From Macrocystis pyrifera (taxonomy: Eukaryota > Sar > Phaeophyceae > Laminariales > Laminariaceae): 64,000 nt of DNA. The first letter of the stretch is position 1. The number at the start of each line of letters is the position of its first letter. A model generated the notes under the pieces. It saw nothing but the letters and a program-made list of their open reading frames with translations. It was not told the DNA's origin and did no database searches. Both the position numbers and the translations under genes were made by a program. Positions 1 through 8,999 of this stretch are shown here, piece after piece. The stretch lies in contig JASSKH010000007.1 of assembly GCA_031763025.1 (NCBI GenBank), positions 2,465,276-2,529,275 of the forward strand, in the 5' to 3' direction.

Positions 1-2470
1 CGCAAAATGAAGCGAACTATAAGGTACCCAACAAGCAGTTACAAAGCAATCGACAGACGATTAGACAGAAGATGTCTGTACCACAAAGAATCGCAAAACA
101 AAAGAGAACTAGTTATAAGATCCCCAACAAGCAGTTCCACCATGACAAGAGATCTCTGGTCCCTATTCTATACGGAAAATTTACGGTATCTGGTACGTTG
201 GCGGCCCACTGCTGCTGTTTGCTATTGTTGTCTGTTTGATAATTAGGCTCAGGGACCATAGGTAGGGGTCCAGAAATATATATATATTGTTCGCGCGAAG
301 CGCAAAAAAAATATAAGGGCGCTTTTCTCGGGCGAGCTACAATACCAAATACTTGATAATAATGGAATGCTGGTCCAGTCTGAATTTCTTATTCGTCAAA
401 GGTACTTTCTCATTTTTCTGTCTTATACTCTCACAGTAGGCTCCTTTACCTGTGTTTTGGTAGAAGGCAAAATTCTGTTTTCAGCGTTAAAAGTCGACCT
501 CATGTATTAGTGCATATATGTTCGCGATAAAATCCGATTGCGAAACGGTTTTTTCACGTTGAATTATCTGGTACCTTTCGGATAAAGTGGCAGTGCCGGT
601 ATATTTGTTGCAGGTGAAGGGCTGCGGGGGTGTCGTCACAAAGATAGGCAACAAAAAACTACAAAATACATTCTGTACTACTGCAGCTAGCTGCTGCTCT
701 AGAATTTTATCTCTGACGACACAGAACGATCACACATGAGATACTCAACGCAACGTGACCGATGGAAGTGGTATCTCGTATAATATACTACTATGTTGAA
801 CATGGATACATGGAGAGTTGCCTGGTGGTGTAATGACGAAGTTCACTGCATTTTAGACAACACACAGAACGCAGAGTCTACGTCGCCCTCGGTATTCTCC
901 AAAAAAACATACAATACACGGAAAACGTCAAAACGTGTGTTAAGAAGACGATTTCAATCGCAAAATGCGTATTCAGCAGCAGCCAGTGCTACACCAAATC
1001 CTTCACGTTAGCCCATGTTAAACGTCACTGGCAACCAAAGAGAATCGCCTCTGCGACCACACCAGCCATATTTAGAGTCCTCGTACGACCCATAGACGAA
1101 AGGGAACTTGGAAGGAGGAAATTCAATTGTCCTCTGCGATTCGACGAATACGTTTTCCGTCCCTGGGCCAGGGTCAACAAGCACGACGACATGCCGTTGC
1201 TCGTCCAATAATGGGTCCAGGGTCGATCTGAGACCACCCACCCTTGCGGTGTGTGCACTCCTGGCAACCTCCGGATTCCTCCATCGGTGTACGACCGCAA
1301 TCCCCTCCGTTCACCCCCCCCTCGTGATGTCCACCCGCAATGCGAGGGCTCAGATATTTGCCCCTGCCCCCACCGTCCTGGCCGCGACCATGGATGGCGC
1401 CAACGAATCCCGCATTGAGGGCTTGGGAGCAAAAAATCGAGGCGTGGCCACGGCAGCGCTTGAAATCTTGGTCTGTGCTTGCTGCATCACCCCCCTGACG
1501 ACCCCGCGGCGACTTTCATGATCGGGAGCTATCCGCGTTTCTCAGACACCGAAGCATAGCTTTGAGGTTGGCTGACTATCTTCCTGTTAATGGCAATGAC
1601 GAATGGAGAGTGCAGAGATACCGGCGGTAGCCCTAAATATGAGGGACGCAACAAGAAGGCAAGAATAGTGTTGTGACGACAGCGGTGATTGATTGTGACC
1701 CGAAAATGACTTCGAAGCATGTCCGCAGATTCAAGTGTCCTTGTTCAAGTGAGCAGCCACTCTTGTACATCCGAAAGGTACGCGTATTTGACCTAGTTTA
1801 CGTACTACATTATAGAAGTTGCATTACTACAGTAGTACGGTTATCTATTTGTTCAAGAAAGCTAGCCAGCCAACTCCCTGCCAACAAGAGTACTCCCCAT
1901 GCCTTAGCACGACTCGAAACCGAGAATAGACTTCCAACACACGCACTAAAGTTTGCAAGCCTCTACATGTTGTTTCGATAGTTTCACAAGCATCTACACC
2001 CGCCGCTCACCAGTATATCCCTGTCGCCTGGTCGCATTACACCCGCGACTTTGTCGTCCTGACCAAGGGCGAGACCGATCCACTCGTTGCCTGCTCTGGT
2101 CCTACCTGCAACGTCGTCACCTTCATCATCGGTGTTATCTGGCGATCAAATAGAATATTATGCGGTCCACGCCAGATGAGCGTATAAGACAGTGAAACCG
2201 AAGTCTCAATCACACGCAATGGCTACACAATATCGTTCGCTTGCATCAGAAATGTCAGACTCCGCCATACGCAAAAAAAAAGGAGAATATCTACACGCAT
2301 GCCGCCATCCTTACGTTAGAGATCCAGCAAACGACCAATGACTCACCTGCTCACTTTGCGGTGTTTCCCGTAAGAAGGTTCTCGTTATTGAAGTCGCCAT
2401 TACCCCCGTACCATCGTCCAGCGGTGGCTTGTAAGATTCCGCCTGCGGATGATATATATGCCCCGCAACG
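1..2470. other. no recognisable gene
   Basis: I see no gene I can support here. The only coding-like stretch is about 1,008-1,520, where both strands are open for more than 100 codons, but no frame shows a family motif or a convincing splice-site pair. The rest is AT-rich with many in-frame stops. Confidence 0.4.
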
Positions 2471-2626
2471 CTAAATCACAGGTTTAGCAGACTCTGGCCG
2501 TGTATTGCCTTGGCGTACACGCCCCCCCTCCCTCCCTCCCTCCCTCAACAAACCCTCCTCCTTCCTGGGCAGCACGCTCGCCTCTGCGGCTGCATCAAAA
2601 CCCTCGACACCGTCTGCTGCGATTTC
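2471..2626 (-). CDS. candidate last exon of the copia-split host gene
   Basis: This is a possible 3'-terminal exon. It follows a ctgcag acceptor, is open for 51 codons and ends in TAG at 2,471-2,473. The start is acidic and alanine-rich (EIAADGVEGFDAAAEASV), followed by a Gly/Arg/Glu-rich tail built on a (GGGA)n-like tract. It begins in phase 0, the same phase in which the candidate exon at 3,084-3,206 ends, so it could be the C-terminus of the gene interrupted at 4.2/8.2 kb. The function is not recognised, and the opposite strand is also open. The case rests on splice phase and composition only. Confidence 0.33.
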   Translation of the reverse strand, partial: EIAADGVEGFDAAAEASVLPRKEEGLLREGGREGGRVRQGNTRPESAKPVI

Positions 2627-3083
2627 CTGCAGGTGGCAGATAGGGCGCCGGTTCCGGGCGCTGCGTCCCGGCCTGCGGCAGTAGATGTCGCATGTCGTTC
2701 TGTGCAACGTTTGCTCGTCGCTTGCCCGGCCTTTCATGACACAGGTATTGGCGGCGACCTGGCGTACAGGACGAAGGCACCTAGTGATGTTTTCCTCATT
2801 ATCTAGACCGCTCCCCACAGCCCGACCAGCTGCGTCCGAGCTTCCCCGTGACAGAGAGCTTCACGCGCGGAGAGTAGCTGGTGCTGTACAGGCGCACCTG
2901 TTTCGCGGATAGGGCGTAGACGAGACCTATTTCGCGGAGAGGGGCGTAGACGAGGGCGGGAAGGACGAGGGTACTTCTGTGTGTAGCACTTGAGGGGTGC
3001 TGGGCGTTACGGTTACGTATTGCAGTACCGAAACATTTGATGAGCTTTGACCGGCCACCGTATTTCCTCGATAATTTTCAAAC

Positions 3084-3206
3084 CGGGTGCCAGGTCCGCA
3101 GGTGCAGGGAACGCAGAGGCAAGGCGATAGCGCACTTTCGACCATCGTTTTGCAACTGAACGACCGAGTTGAAGGCATCATATAAGCTTAATCCCGTTGT
3201 GTGTCG
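3084..3206 (-). CDS. candidate internal exon of the copia-split host gene
   Basis: This is a 41-codon phase 0 to phase 0 open segment between a catctcag acceptor and a CCG|GTTTGA donor, which is weak. It contains LYDAFNSVVQLQNDGRK, which looks like a real helical protein segment, but I cannot name a domain. The preceding candidate exon (3,574-3,632) ends in phase 0 and the following one (2,471-2,626) starts in phase 0, so the chain is consistent. It may be spurious: the donor is poor and no homology search was possible. Confidence 0.33.
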
Positions 3207-3573
3207 CTGAGATGAGCGCTCGTGCAGCGGGAGAACGGAACGGCACTGTTCGGCAATTGCTTCCCCAGCAGGCATGCCATCAAGGCGGCGTCTTATCGAG
3301 ACGAGTATGCTACCAATTTCAACTCAGCGAGCGGGTGCAAGTGCAAAGTATTCGCTGCTTCTACACCGCAGCTGTTGAAAGCCTGCGCAGCATCCGTTTT
3401 GATCGTGATGCTAGTCAGCGCAAGGGGTCCATCGAGCAGAAAGGCGGTCGCCGTGCAAGTTGGTGCAAAGACAAAAAAAAAGAGTGCAGGTACTCCTGCC
3501 ACAAAAACAGGGACGCAGGAAAAAACGTACCCAGATGTTATTTGTCATGGCACTCGTGGTTGGCTACGCTCAC

Positions 3574-3632
3574 CTTAGTCGATCCTCGAGAGCAGCAGGG
3601 AATGTCTCCTGTGTGAACCCAGAAGGGACCCT
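3574..3632 (-). CDS. exon C of the copia-split host gene, unknown protein
   Basis: This is a 59-base exon with a good acceptor (ccacttgcag) and a strong donor (AAG|GTGAGC). It encodes GPFWVHTGDIPCCSRGSTK after a split codon. It enters in phase 1, matching the phase in which exon B (3,769-3,945) ends, and leaves in phase 0. No domain is recognised. The support is the pair of strong splice sites plus phase agreement. Confidence 0.45.
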
Positions 3633-3768
3633 CTGCAAGTGGCAGAGGAAGGGCGTGCCGCGATGGGGGAGTGCATTGATGGCCGCCACGTTTTGCCCCC
3701 CGAATCGACCGTCTCCAACCAGCGTCTACACCAAGGACTTTCTTGTCCACCCGGCTGGTCGCTCTTAC

Positions 3769-3945
3769 GAAGGACATGGGCAGCAGCGGTGGCGGCGGAG
3801 GGGTCGAACATGATACTCGGCAGGGACTCCATCTCCAGCTTTTGGAGAAGAAGGGCAGGCTGGATCACGGCGGTCAGCTCGTTCTCGATGTACGAGCTGA
3901 TCTCCGTTGCCTCCTGAAGCATAGAGCGGTCAGCACAGGAGTCAT
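3769..3945 (-). CDS. exon B of the copia-split host gene, unknown protein
   Basis: This is a 177-base exon with strongly coding-like, GC-ending codons. It starts after a pyrimidine-rich acceptor (aactcgtccccag) and ends at a near-consensus donor (C|GTAAGAG). It enters in phase 1, exactly matching the donor of the upstream exon at 4,159, and leaves in phase 1. The translation is an acidic, helix-prone segment (for example LQEATEISSYIENELTAV, then a hydrophobic IQPALLLQKLEME). I do not recognise the family. An open frame continues past the donor, but exon C gives a better-supported continuation. Confidence 0.6.
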
Positions 3946-4158
3946 CTGGGGACGAGTTCAACAAGCGAGACGGACGACGGACGACCGGTCGAGGCGATGT
4001 CGAGTCTTGTAGAAAAAACAAACTACGCCACTCGTTCTGACGAAACAGGCAAGTCTGCTCTTGACCACCGTGATAACACTGCCAAGGTAGTAGTTGTTTA
4101 GCTGTGCCCTGGATCAAGCGTGTAACATAAAAACGGAGTAATACAACCCGCAGCTCAC

Positions 4159-4219
4159 CTGTGAGTACAACAGAATGGGCGGCTTCAAGCCGTTGCCCCC
4201 TTAAATCCTGAGCCTGGTC
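4159..4219 (-). pseudogene. 3' part of host exon A, split by a copia insertion
   Basis: This is the downstream half of a host coding exon. If the copia element and one 5-bp target copy are removed, the reading frame from 8,250-8,450 continues without a break through this segment (RLEAAHSVVLT) to a strong donor, ACAG|GTGAGC, at 4,159/4,158. That donor leaves phase 1, which exon B accepts. The insertion therefore lies within coding sequence, not in an intron. With the element present, translation from exon A would run into the LTR. Confidence 0.6.
4215..4219. repeat. target-site duplication (left copy)
   Basis: The five bases tggtc directly abut the outer end of the left LTR and are repeated exactly at 8,245-8,249 beyond the other LTR. 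A 5-bp duplication is the usual size for Ty1/copia integration. Confidence 0.9.
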
Positions 4220-4475
4220 TGTTCGTAGAGTGCAAGCCTGGATGCCCTGACCACCACGTGGTCTGATGAGTTTCTTTATAATCGTTGTATTAGAGGACAG
4301 AGGAGGGGAGAGAGAGCGGAGCCTAGCTCGTAGCTCGGAGCAGAGAACGGAGCAGAGAACGGAGTGCTCAAACTCTCCTCGTGAACACACGGCATAATTC
4401 ATAATAACGCCTGCGAAGATATACGCAACCCTCTACAACTTGTAACCGTCGCTGCTGGAACGATCCAAACGAACA
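4220..4475 (-). repeat. 3' LTR of the copia element
   Basis: This is the 256-bp copy downstream of RNase H in the element's reading direction, with 6-bp inverted ends TGTTCG/CGAACA. It differs from the 5' LTR by one G/C near 4,303 and one A/C near 4,470. An internal AT-rich stretch (tttataatcg) is a plausible promoter or polyadenylation region. Confidence 0.95.
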
Positions 4476-4485
4476 CCCTCCCTGG
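4476..4485 (-). promoter_or_regulatory. polypurine tract
   Basis: Directly upstream of the 3' LTR in element orientation the strand reads ccagggaggg. This purine run is at the position expected for the plus-strand primer of reverse transcription. Confidence 0.7.
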
Positions 4486-4789
4486 CTCTTCACAGCAGTG
4501 ACGAGACCGAAAAGACATTCAAGACTTGCTAGGACCTAAGAACAGCCAACGACAGTCCCGCAGGAGGAAACCCGGCCACCGGGTCAAAACCCCCTGTATA
4601 ACACATATACTCCAAACCATTGCAATTGAAACAACGGCCGCATTCCAGACGATGACCATGGCCAGAAAATAAAATGCCAAGCGGTGCCCTACTCCCCCAT
4701 GCCCCTCAAAGTAGCGCAGGGTTGGCGACCTGACAAGTTATTCCTCGCATCACTCAAACATGGTACTCGTCGAATAATGCTCATACCCC

Positions 4790-7122
4790 TCACTCACCCT
4801 CCAAAGGCAGATTCAACAAGAACCTACGATGAGACTTAAAAGGGGTCGCAGCAAGGGATTTCGTCAAAATATCCGCGTGCTGCTCTTCCGAAGCTACGAA
4901 CTGAATGTCGATCTTCTTAGCACGAAGTAGCTCTCTGACAAAATGAAAACGCACGTCGATATGCTTACTCCGAGCAGAACTAAGAGGGTTTTCAGCCAAC
5001 GCTATGGCCCCCTGGTTATCCTCGAAAACCCGGACACATGATCCGCTTAGCTCTGGACAGATAAACGACAACACCGCGCCCGTAAACAAAGCTTCCTTCA
5101 CCCCTTCACCCAGGGCGACATACTCTGCTTCTGCTGTCGACAACGTAACACACCTCTGCGTACTACTTGCCCAACTGACGGCCGCACCCCCTAGGGTAAT
5201 TACCGTCCCCGATACCGAGCGCCTATCGTTCGACTTATCCGCATAATCAGCATCACTATACGCAGTCAAATCCAAACCCGAGCCCCGTACAAAAGTCAAT
5301 CCCATAAACCTGGTCCCGTGGAGGTAAGCCATAATCTTCAAAACTGCCTTCCAGTGCCTCTCCGTTGGGTTGTGGGAGTGGCGCGCCACAGCACGCACAG
5401 CGTTCGAGATGTCCGGCCTCGTCATGGTCGACAGCCACATCAAGCTGCCCACAGCCTCCCTGTACGGCCAGTCTCCTCCAAGTTCGCCCTCCTCTCTTGG
5501 ACCTAGTTCCACACCGGGGGTCGCGGGGATATCAGAGGATGAGTTAACACCAAAACGATTCAGCATGCTCTCAATGAACGCCTTCTGCGTAATCTCCAAT
5601 GTCCCCAGTTCCCAGTCGCGTTTGAAAGCACAACCAGTGTACCAAGTCAGTTCGCCAAGGTTATTCGTGGGAAATTTCATAGCTAGCGCGGCATGGAAAT
5701 CTCTACAAGTCTCATCCGATCCTGCGATCACGATGTCATCTACATGAACGGCCATGATCAGTTCTACCTTGCCGTCCACAACCATGCGAAACACACACGG
5801 GTCAGACCTACACTGCTCCATTCCGTACTCTACCACGGTCTCTACCAATAATCCGGCCCACTGCCGCCCGCTCTGCTTAGACCATACAGTGATCTGTTTA
5901 GGCGGACGATCTTTCCTGACATGTCAAAACACCCACCGGGCAGTTTCATGTATATCTCGGCGTCGAGTTTCGCGCGAACAAAAGCTTGTGCGACGTCTAG
6001 ATGAAAAATCTTTAAACCATGTTCATTTGCAACAGCCGCCAGAATTTTAACTGACGCTGACGAGGGAGTCGGTGCAAACGTTTGAAAATAATCTACATCC
6101 TGCACCTGGCTAAAACCCTTAGCCACAAGTCTGGCCTTTGTCTTTACTATCAAGCCATCCTTATCCGTCTTGTAGGTAAACACCCACTTCGCACCTACAG
6201 GTTTCCGCCCTTTTGGCAGTGTCGCGGCTTCGTACGTACCGGTCGTTTTGTGACCGTCCAACTCAATTTTCATGGCCTCGTGCCACGCCGCTTTGTATTG
6301 AGAACGCTCTACATCTGCTACGGACTGTGGGGGCGGTTCTACGTCTTCCGGGAAACCACTCGGCATGCACACGCTCAACTCCCCTTTGTTCTCCACAGCA
6401 GGTCCTCCGGCCATCAAAGCCACTGCGTCCTCCGTCGTCCAGGGCGTACGATCCAGCATACTCCCAGGGTTCGTCCACGACTCGTACGCTGCCGCAAGCA
6501 GCGCGTCTGCGGTCCTTTCATCCATCCTTACCTGGTGCACAGCAGGTTCACCCTCCAGGCGTTGGCTTTGACCCCGGGTCCGGCCCCGTACAGTCGGGGG
6601 GAGCCGGCCCCAGCTGCTGAGCTCGTGTGCTGGCCTTCCCGACAGGACCGCGGGGGGATCCTCACCGTCCCCTTGCCCGGTGTCGGAGGCTGATGCTGCG
6701 CCCGGGTCGTTTCCGGCCCTCCCTGTTGGGACCGAGGAGGCGTCCACGGCGCCCCCTTGAGACGAATCCATCGTCTCGGGTGTTTCGGCCCTCCCTGCCG
6801 GGACCGAGGAGGCGTCCACGGTGCCCCCTTGAGACGAACGCATCGTCTCGGGTGTTTCGGCCCTCCCTGCCGGGACCGAGGAGGCGTCCACGGCGCCCCC
6901 TTGAGACGAAACCATCGTCTCGGCTGTTTCGGCCCTCCCTGCCGGGACCGAGGAGGCGTCCACGGCGCCCCCTTCAGACGAACCCATCGTCTCGGGTGTT
7001 TCGGCCCTCCCTGCCGGGACCGAGGAGGCGTCCACGGCGCCCCCTTGAGACGAACGCATCGTCTCGGGTGTTTCGCCGCCGGCCTCGCCGGCGGCAGGTG
7101 CCTGCTGTGCGCGCTCCAGCAT
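4790..7122 (-). pseudogene. copia pol remnant: linker, reverse transcriptase and RNase H
   Basis: In element order this holds a repeat linker (five 24-residue units), then the reverse transcriptase start (GAKWVFTYKTDKDG, KARLVAKGFSQ, FHLDVAQAFV), the catalytic box VHVDDIV, and an RNase H domain (LTAYSDADYA, STAEAEYVAL, EDNQGAIAL, SKHIDVRFHF) ending at 4,790. A one-base deletion in the YGL motif region, near 5,865, separates the two frames: the upstream part runs on into a wrong frame and the rest restarts at 5,848. Apart from that frameshift the RT and RNase H motifs look intact. The protease and integrase that should precede them are deleted. Confidence 0.9.
6712..7078 (-). repeat. in-frame 72-bp coding minisatellite, five units
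   Basis: Five head-to-tail 72-bp units encode a 24-residue block containing SSQGGAVDASSVPAGRAET. The sister element at 62,102-62,249 has only two units. The repeat sits between integrase and reverse transcriptase and keeps the frame. Confidence 0.9.
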
Positions 7123-7124
7123 AA

Positions 7125-7205
7125 ACGCGTCCAGGTCAAAACCCCACGTGCCGGGACCGAGGAGGCGTCCACGGCGCCCCCTTGAGACGAACCCATCGTC
7201 TCAGT
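7125..7205 (-). other. double-jump deletion junction inside the copia element
   Basis: Gag sequence (to the IPVGEL motif) is joined at about 7,200 to a displaced, partial sixth unit of the 72-bp repeat. At about 7,145 this jumps back upstream to sequence that normally precedes the repeats (tggggttttgacctgg). The join lies near a short shared acac. This looks like two template switches during reverse transcription rather than one simple deletion. Confidence 0.75.
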
Positions 7206-7943
7206 GTGTAATTCCCCTACGGGAATGTACTGTGGTGGATCCGACACGAAAGCAGGCCAGAAACCAACTCCTTTGGCGTAATACCGAGCATCTCTTGTCC
7301 AGGGGTTGAACTCAGATTTTAGCCCGCTAAACGATGGCACAGGAGTGTGTTTGAAGACCAAATGGCGCGATAGAGGCAGATCAAATCCACCACCCAACTC
7401 ACCGCCAGGGTATGCACCCCATCCTCCTGTCCTCCCATGCTGGTCTGGATGACCCCTCGGTGGGCCAACCTCGACAGGCAACGCAGTTCTTCCGCGTCCA
7501 GTTGCTCCCAAATCTGGCGAGGCGCCCTCACGCAAATTTGTCTCTTGTTCTGCTGCAATCTCTCTTACAGCAGTGGGTACTGCCCCTTGTGGGCTCTCCC
7601 CTACAGCAGCGCTACCCTCAGCGCTGCCGGACTCCGATCGACCAATGCCTGCTTCAACAGCAGCAGTAGTCTCTCGTACTTCAGCAGTGGGTACTGCCCC
7701 TCTTGGGCTTTCCCCTACAGCAGTGGTTCCTACCTCTGCTGGACTTTCTCCTACAGCAACGCTGCCTCCAGCGCTGCCTGGCTTCGATCGACCGTTGTTC
7801 CTCATGAACTCGGTCATCATTTCCCTCATGGCGTTCAGCATCGACGCCTCGCTTTTCTCCATCGCCAGTTCGATCTCGCGTCGCAGCGTTTCAACGTCAC
7901 GTGGAGAGTCGGGCTCTTCTTGAGCCGATCCCTTCGAGGGCAT
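7200..7943 (-). pseudogene. copia gag, N-terminal part
   Basis: This starts at ATG 7,943, which follows the primer site directly. The N-terminal stretch is charged and probably helical (EIELAMEKSEASMLNAMREM). A low-complexity Gly/Ala/Glu linker follows that appears duplicated relative to the sister copy, and then the conserved core beginning KHTPVPSFSGLKSEFNPW. The reading frame then leaves gag at the deletion junction and continues through the repeats in the wrong frame. No zinc knuckle remains. Confidence 0.85.
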
Positions 7944-7948
7944 CGTGG

Positions 7949-7961
7949 GCTTCTGGTACTA
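7949..7961 (-). promoter_or_regulatory. primer binding site, probable initiator Met tRNA
   Basis: In element orientation this reads tagtaccagaagc (tggtaccagaagc in the sister copy). It resembles the plant copia primer site complementary to the 3' end of initiator methionine tRNA. It lies about 27 bases inside the LTR edge, farther than usual, so the assignment is tentative. Confidence 0.55.
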
Positions 7962-7988
7962 GACCTCAAACGTTCAAGTTCACTAGTG

Positions 7989-8244
7989 TGTTCGTAGAGT
8001 GCAAGCCTGGATGCCCTGACCACCACGTGGTCTGATGAGTTTCTTTATAATCGTTGTATTAGAGGACAGAGCAGGGGAGAGAGAGCGGAGCCTAGCTCGT
8101 AGCTCGGAGCAGAGAACGGAGCAGAGAACGGAGTGCTCAAACTCTCCTCGTGAACACACGGCATAATTCATAATAACGCCTGCGAAGATATACGCAACCC
8201 TCTACAACTTGTAACCGTCGCTGCTGGAACGATCCAACCGAACA
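7989..8244 (-). repeat. 5' LTR of the copia element
   Basis: This is the 256-bp LTR upstream of gag in element orientation, with TGTTCG/CGAACA ends. It matches the 3' LTR at 254 of 256 positions. Confidence 0.95.
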
Positions 8245-8249
8245 TGGTC
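8245..8249. repeat. target-site duplication (right copy)
   Basis: The bases tggtc sit directly outside the 5' LTR and match 4,215-4,219 exactly. Confidence 0.9.
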
Positions 8250-8304
8250 TCGTAGGAGAGCTCGACCTGTCCGGTCGGCTGCTTCCTGCTGCTGCCTGGT
8301 CGGC

Positions 8305-8336
<32 letters not shown>

Positions 8337-8450
8337 TGGTTTGTTGTTGTTGCTGCTGCTTGCTGTCGATAGTGCTGGCAGTGGTGCTTCTTTCTGCAGT
8401 AGTAGAACGGCCTTCCCGCTGAAGTCGGCCGCTTTGCGGGTGCTGCTGCT
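8250..8450 (-). pseudogene. 5' part of host exon A with a poly-glutamine tract, split by copia
   Basis: This is the upstream half of the interrupted exon. The frame reads KAADFSGKAVLLLQKEAPLP, a Ser/Asn-rich stretch, then a run of about ten glutamines, then TRQQQEAADRTGRALLRD. Read across the empty site it joins in frame to 4,159-4,214. The frame is closed upstream by a TAG near 8,515, so the acceptor lies between there and about 8,440. I could not fix it, because the region is CAG-rich and offers several AG candidates. The protein family is not recognised; a Gln-rich regulatory protein is possible but unproven. Confidence 0.5.
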
Positions 8451-8600
8451 GGAGGCTGTTCCTGGCACTGCTCCTCCTCTTCGCGTCTGGAGCCTGACAC
8501 GGAGATCTGACTACTTGGTCTGCTGCTGCTGCTGCTATTGCTGTGCTGCTGCTGCTGCTGCCTGCTGCTGCTGTGCCGCTACTGCTCTGCTGCTGACGAT
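8290..8600. repeat. CTG/CAG microsatellites
   Basis: Two interrupted trinucleotide runs (about 8,290-8,360 and 8,520-8,600) of gctgctgttgctg type are present. The first overlaps the poly-Gln codons of the split host exon. Confidence 0.85.
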
Positions 8601-8639
8601 GTGTTGGCGCCGCCAGAAAGGTGCCGCTCGTACACGAAA

Positions 8640-8990
8640 CTTGACAGTCCAGTGAGCGGAATTCAAGCCTCGGGGTGATTTCAGGGTGATTTTGGCCTCT
8701 TGGCCAATGAACATCGTAATCAAAAGTCTTAATCTATCTCGCTCGGTAAACCCCTCATATTATCGGGTATTGACTAATAATTATGCGTCGTAATCAAGAA
8801 AATTGCCCTACCTTTTGTCGCAGTATCCATAATTACTCCGATTTGCTGCAGAGCAGGAAGCAAGCCTGCCGAAAAACGCCAAAGAATATATTGCAAACCT
8901 CATGGGGTCAAGACCTTGCAGCCAGAAGCGGCCTTACACGGCCGTTTGCGAGCGGCGGGCAACAACCTCATTAATGCCATTGGCCAACCG
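8640..8990. other. spacer, nothing recognised
   Basis: No open frame with family features and no repeat is apparent in this stretch. Confidence 0.4.
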
Positions 8991-8999
8991 CGCTCAACG

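Larger units (their letters stand above)
4220..8244 (-). mobile_element. Ty1/copia LTR retrotransposon, internally deleted, non-autonomous
   Basis: This is a 4,025-bp element read on the minus strand, bounded by two 256-bp LTRs (TGTTCG...CGAACA) and a perfect 5-bp target duplication. The order 5' to 3' is: LTR, primer site, gag N-terminal part, rearranged junction, in-frame repeat linker, reverse transcriptase, RNase H, purine tract, LTR. Compared with the sister copy from 58,667, the zinc knuckles, protease and integrase are missing. It cannot be autonomous, but it has kept both LTRs and the priming signals needed for mobilisation in trans. The LTRs differ at only 2 of 256 positions, so insertion was recent. 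Confidence 0.95.

Noticed and set aside
3084..3206. Resemblance of LYDAFNSVVQLQNDGRK to the start of a bromodomain
   Set aside because: The expected LPxxxxxPDYY motif does not follow, so I do not claim the domain.
3575..4402. A 275-codon minus-strand open frame
   Set aside because: It runs through the 3' LTR, host exon A, an intron and exon B without splicing. The open length is accidental; the spliced exons explain the coding-like parts better.
6627..7185. Arg/Pro-rich plus-strand frames
   Set aside because: They are antisense readings of the 72-bp copia repeats.
6528..7943. A 471-codon minus frame as an intact gag
   Set aside because: After about 7,200 it reads the deletion junction and the 72-bp repeats in the wrong frame, so only the N-terminal part is gag.
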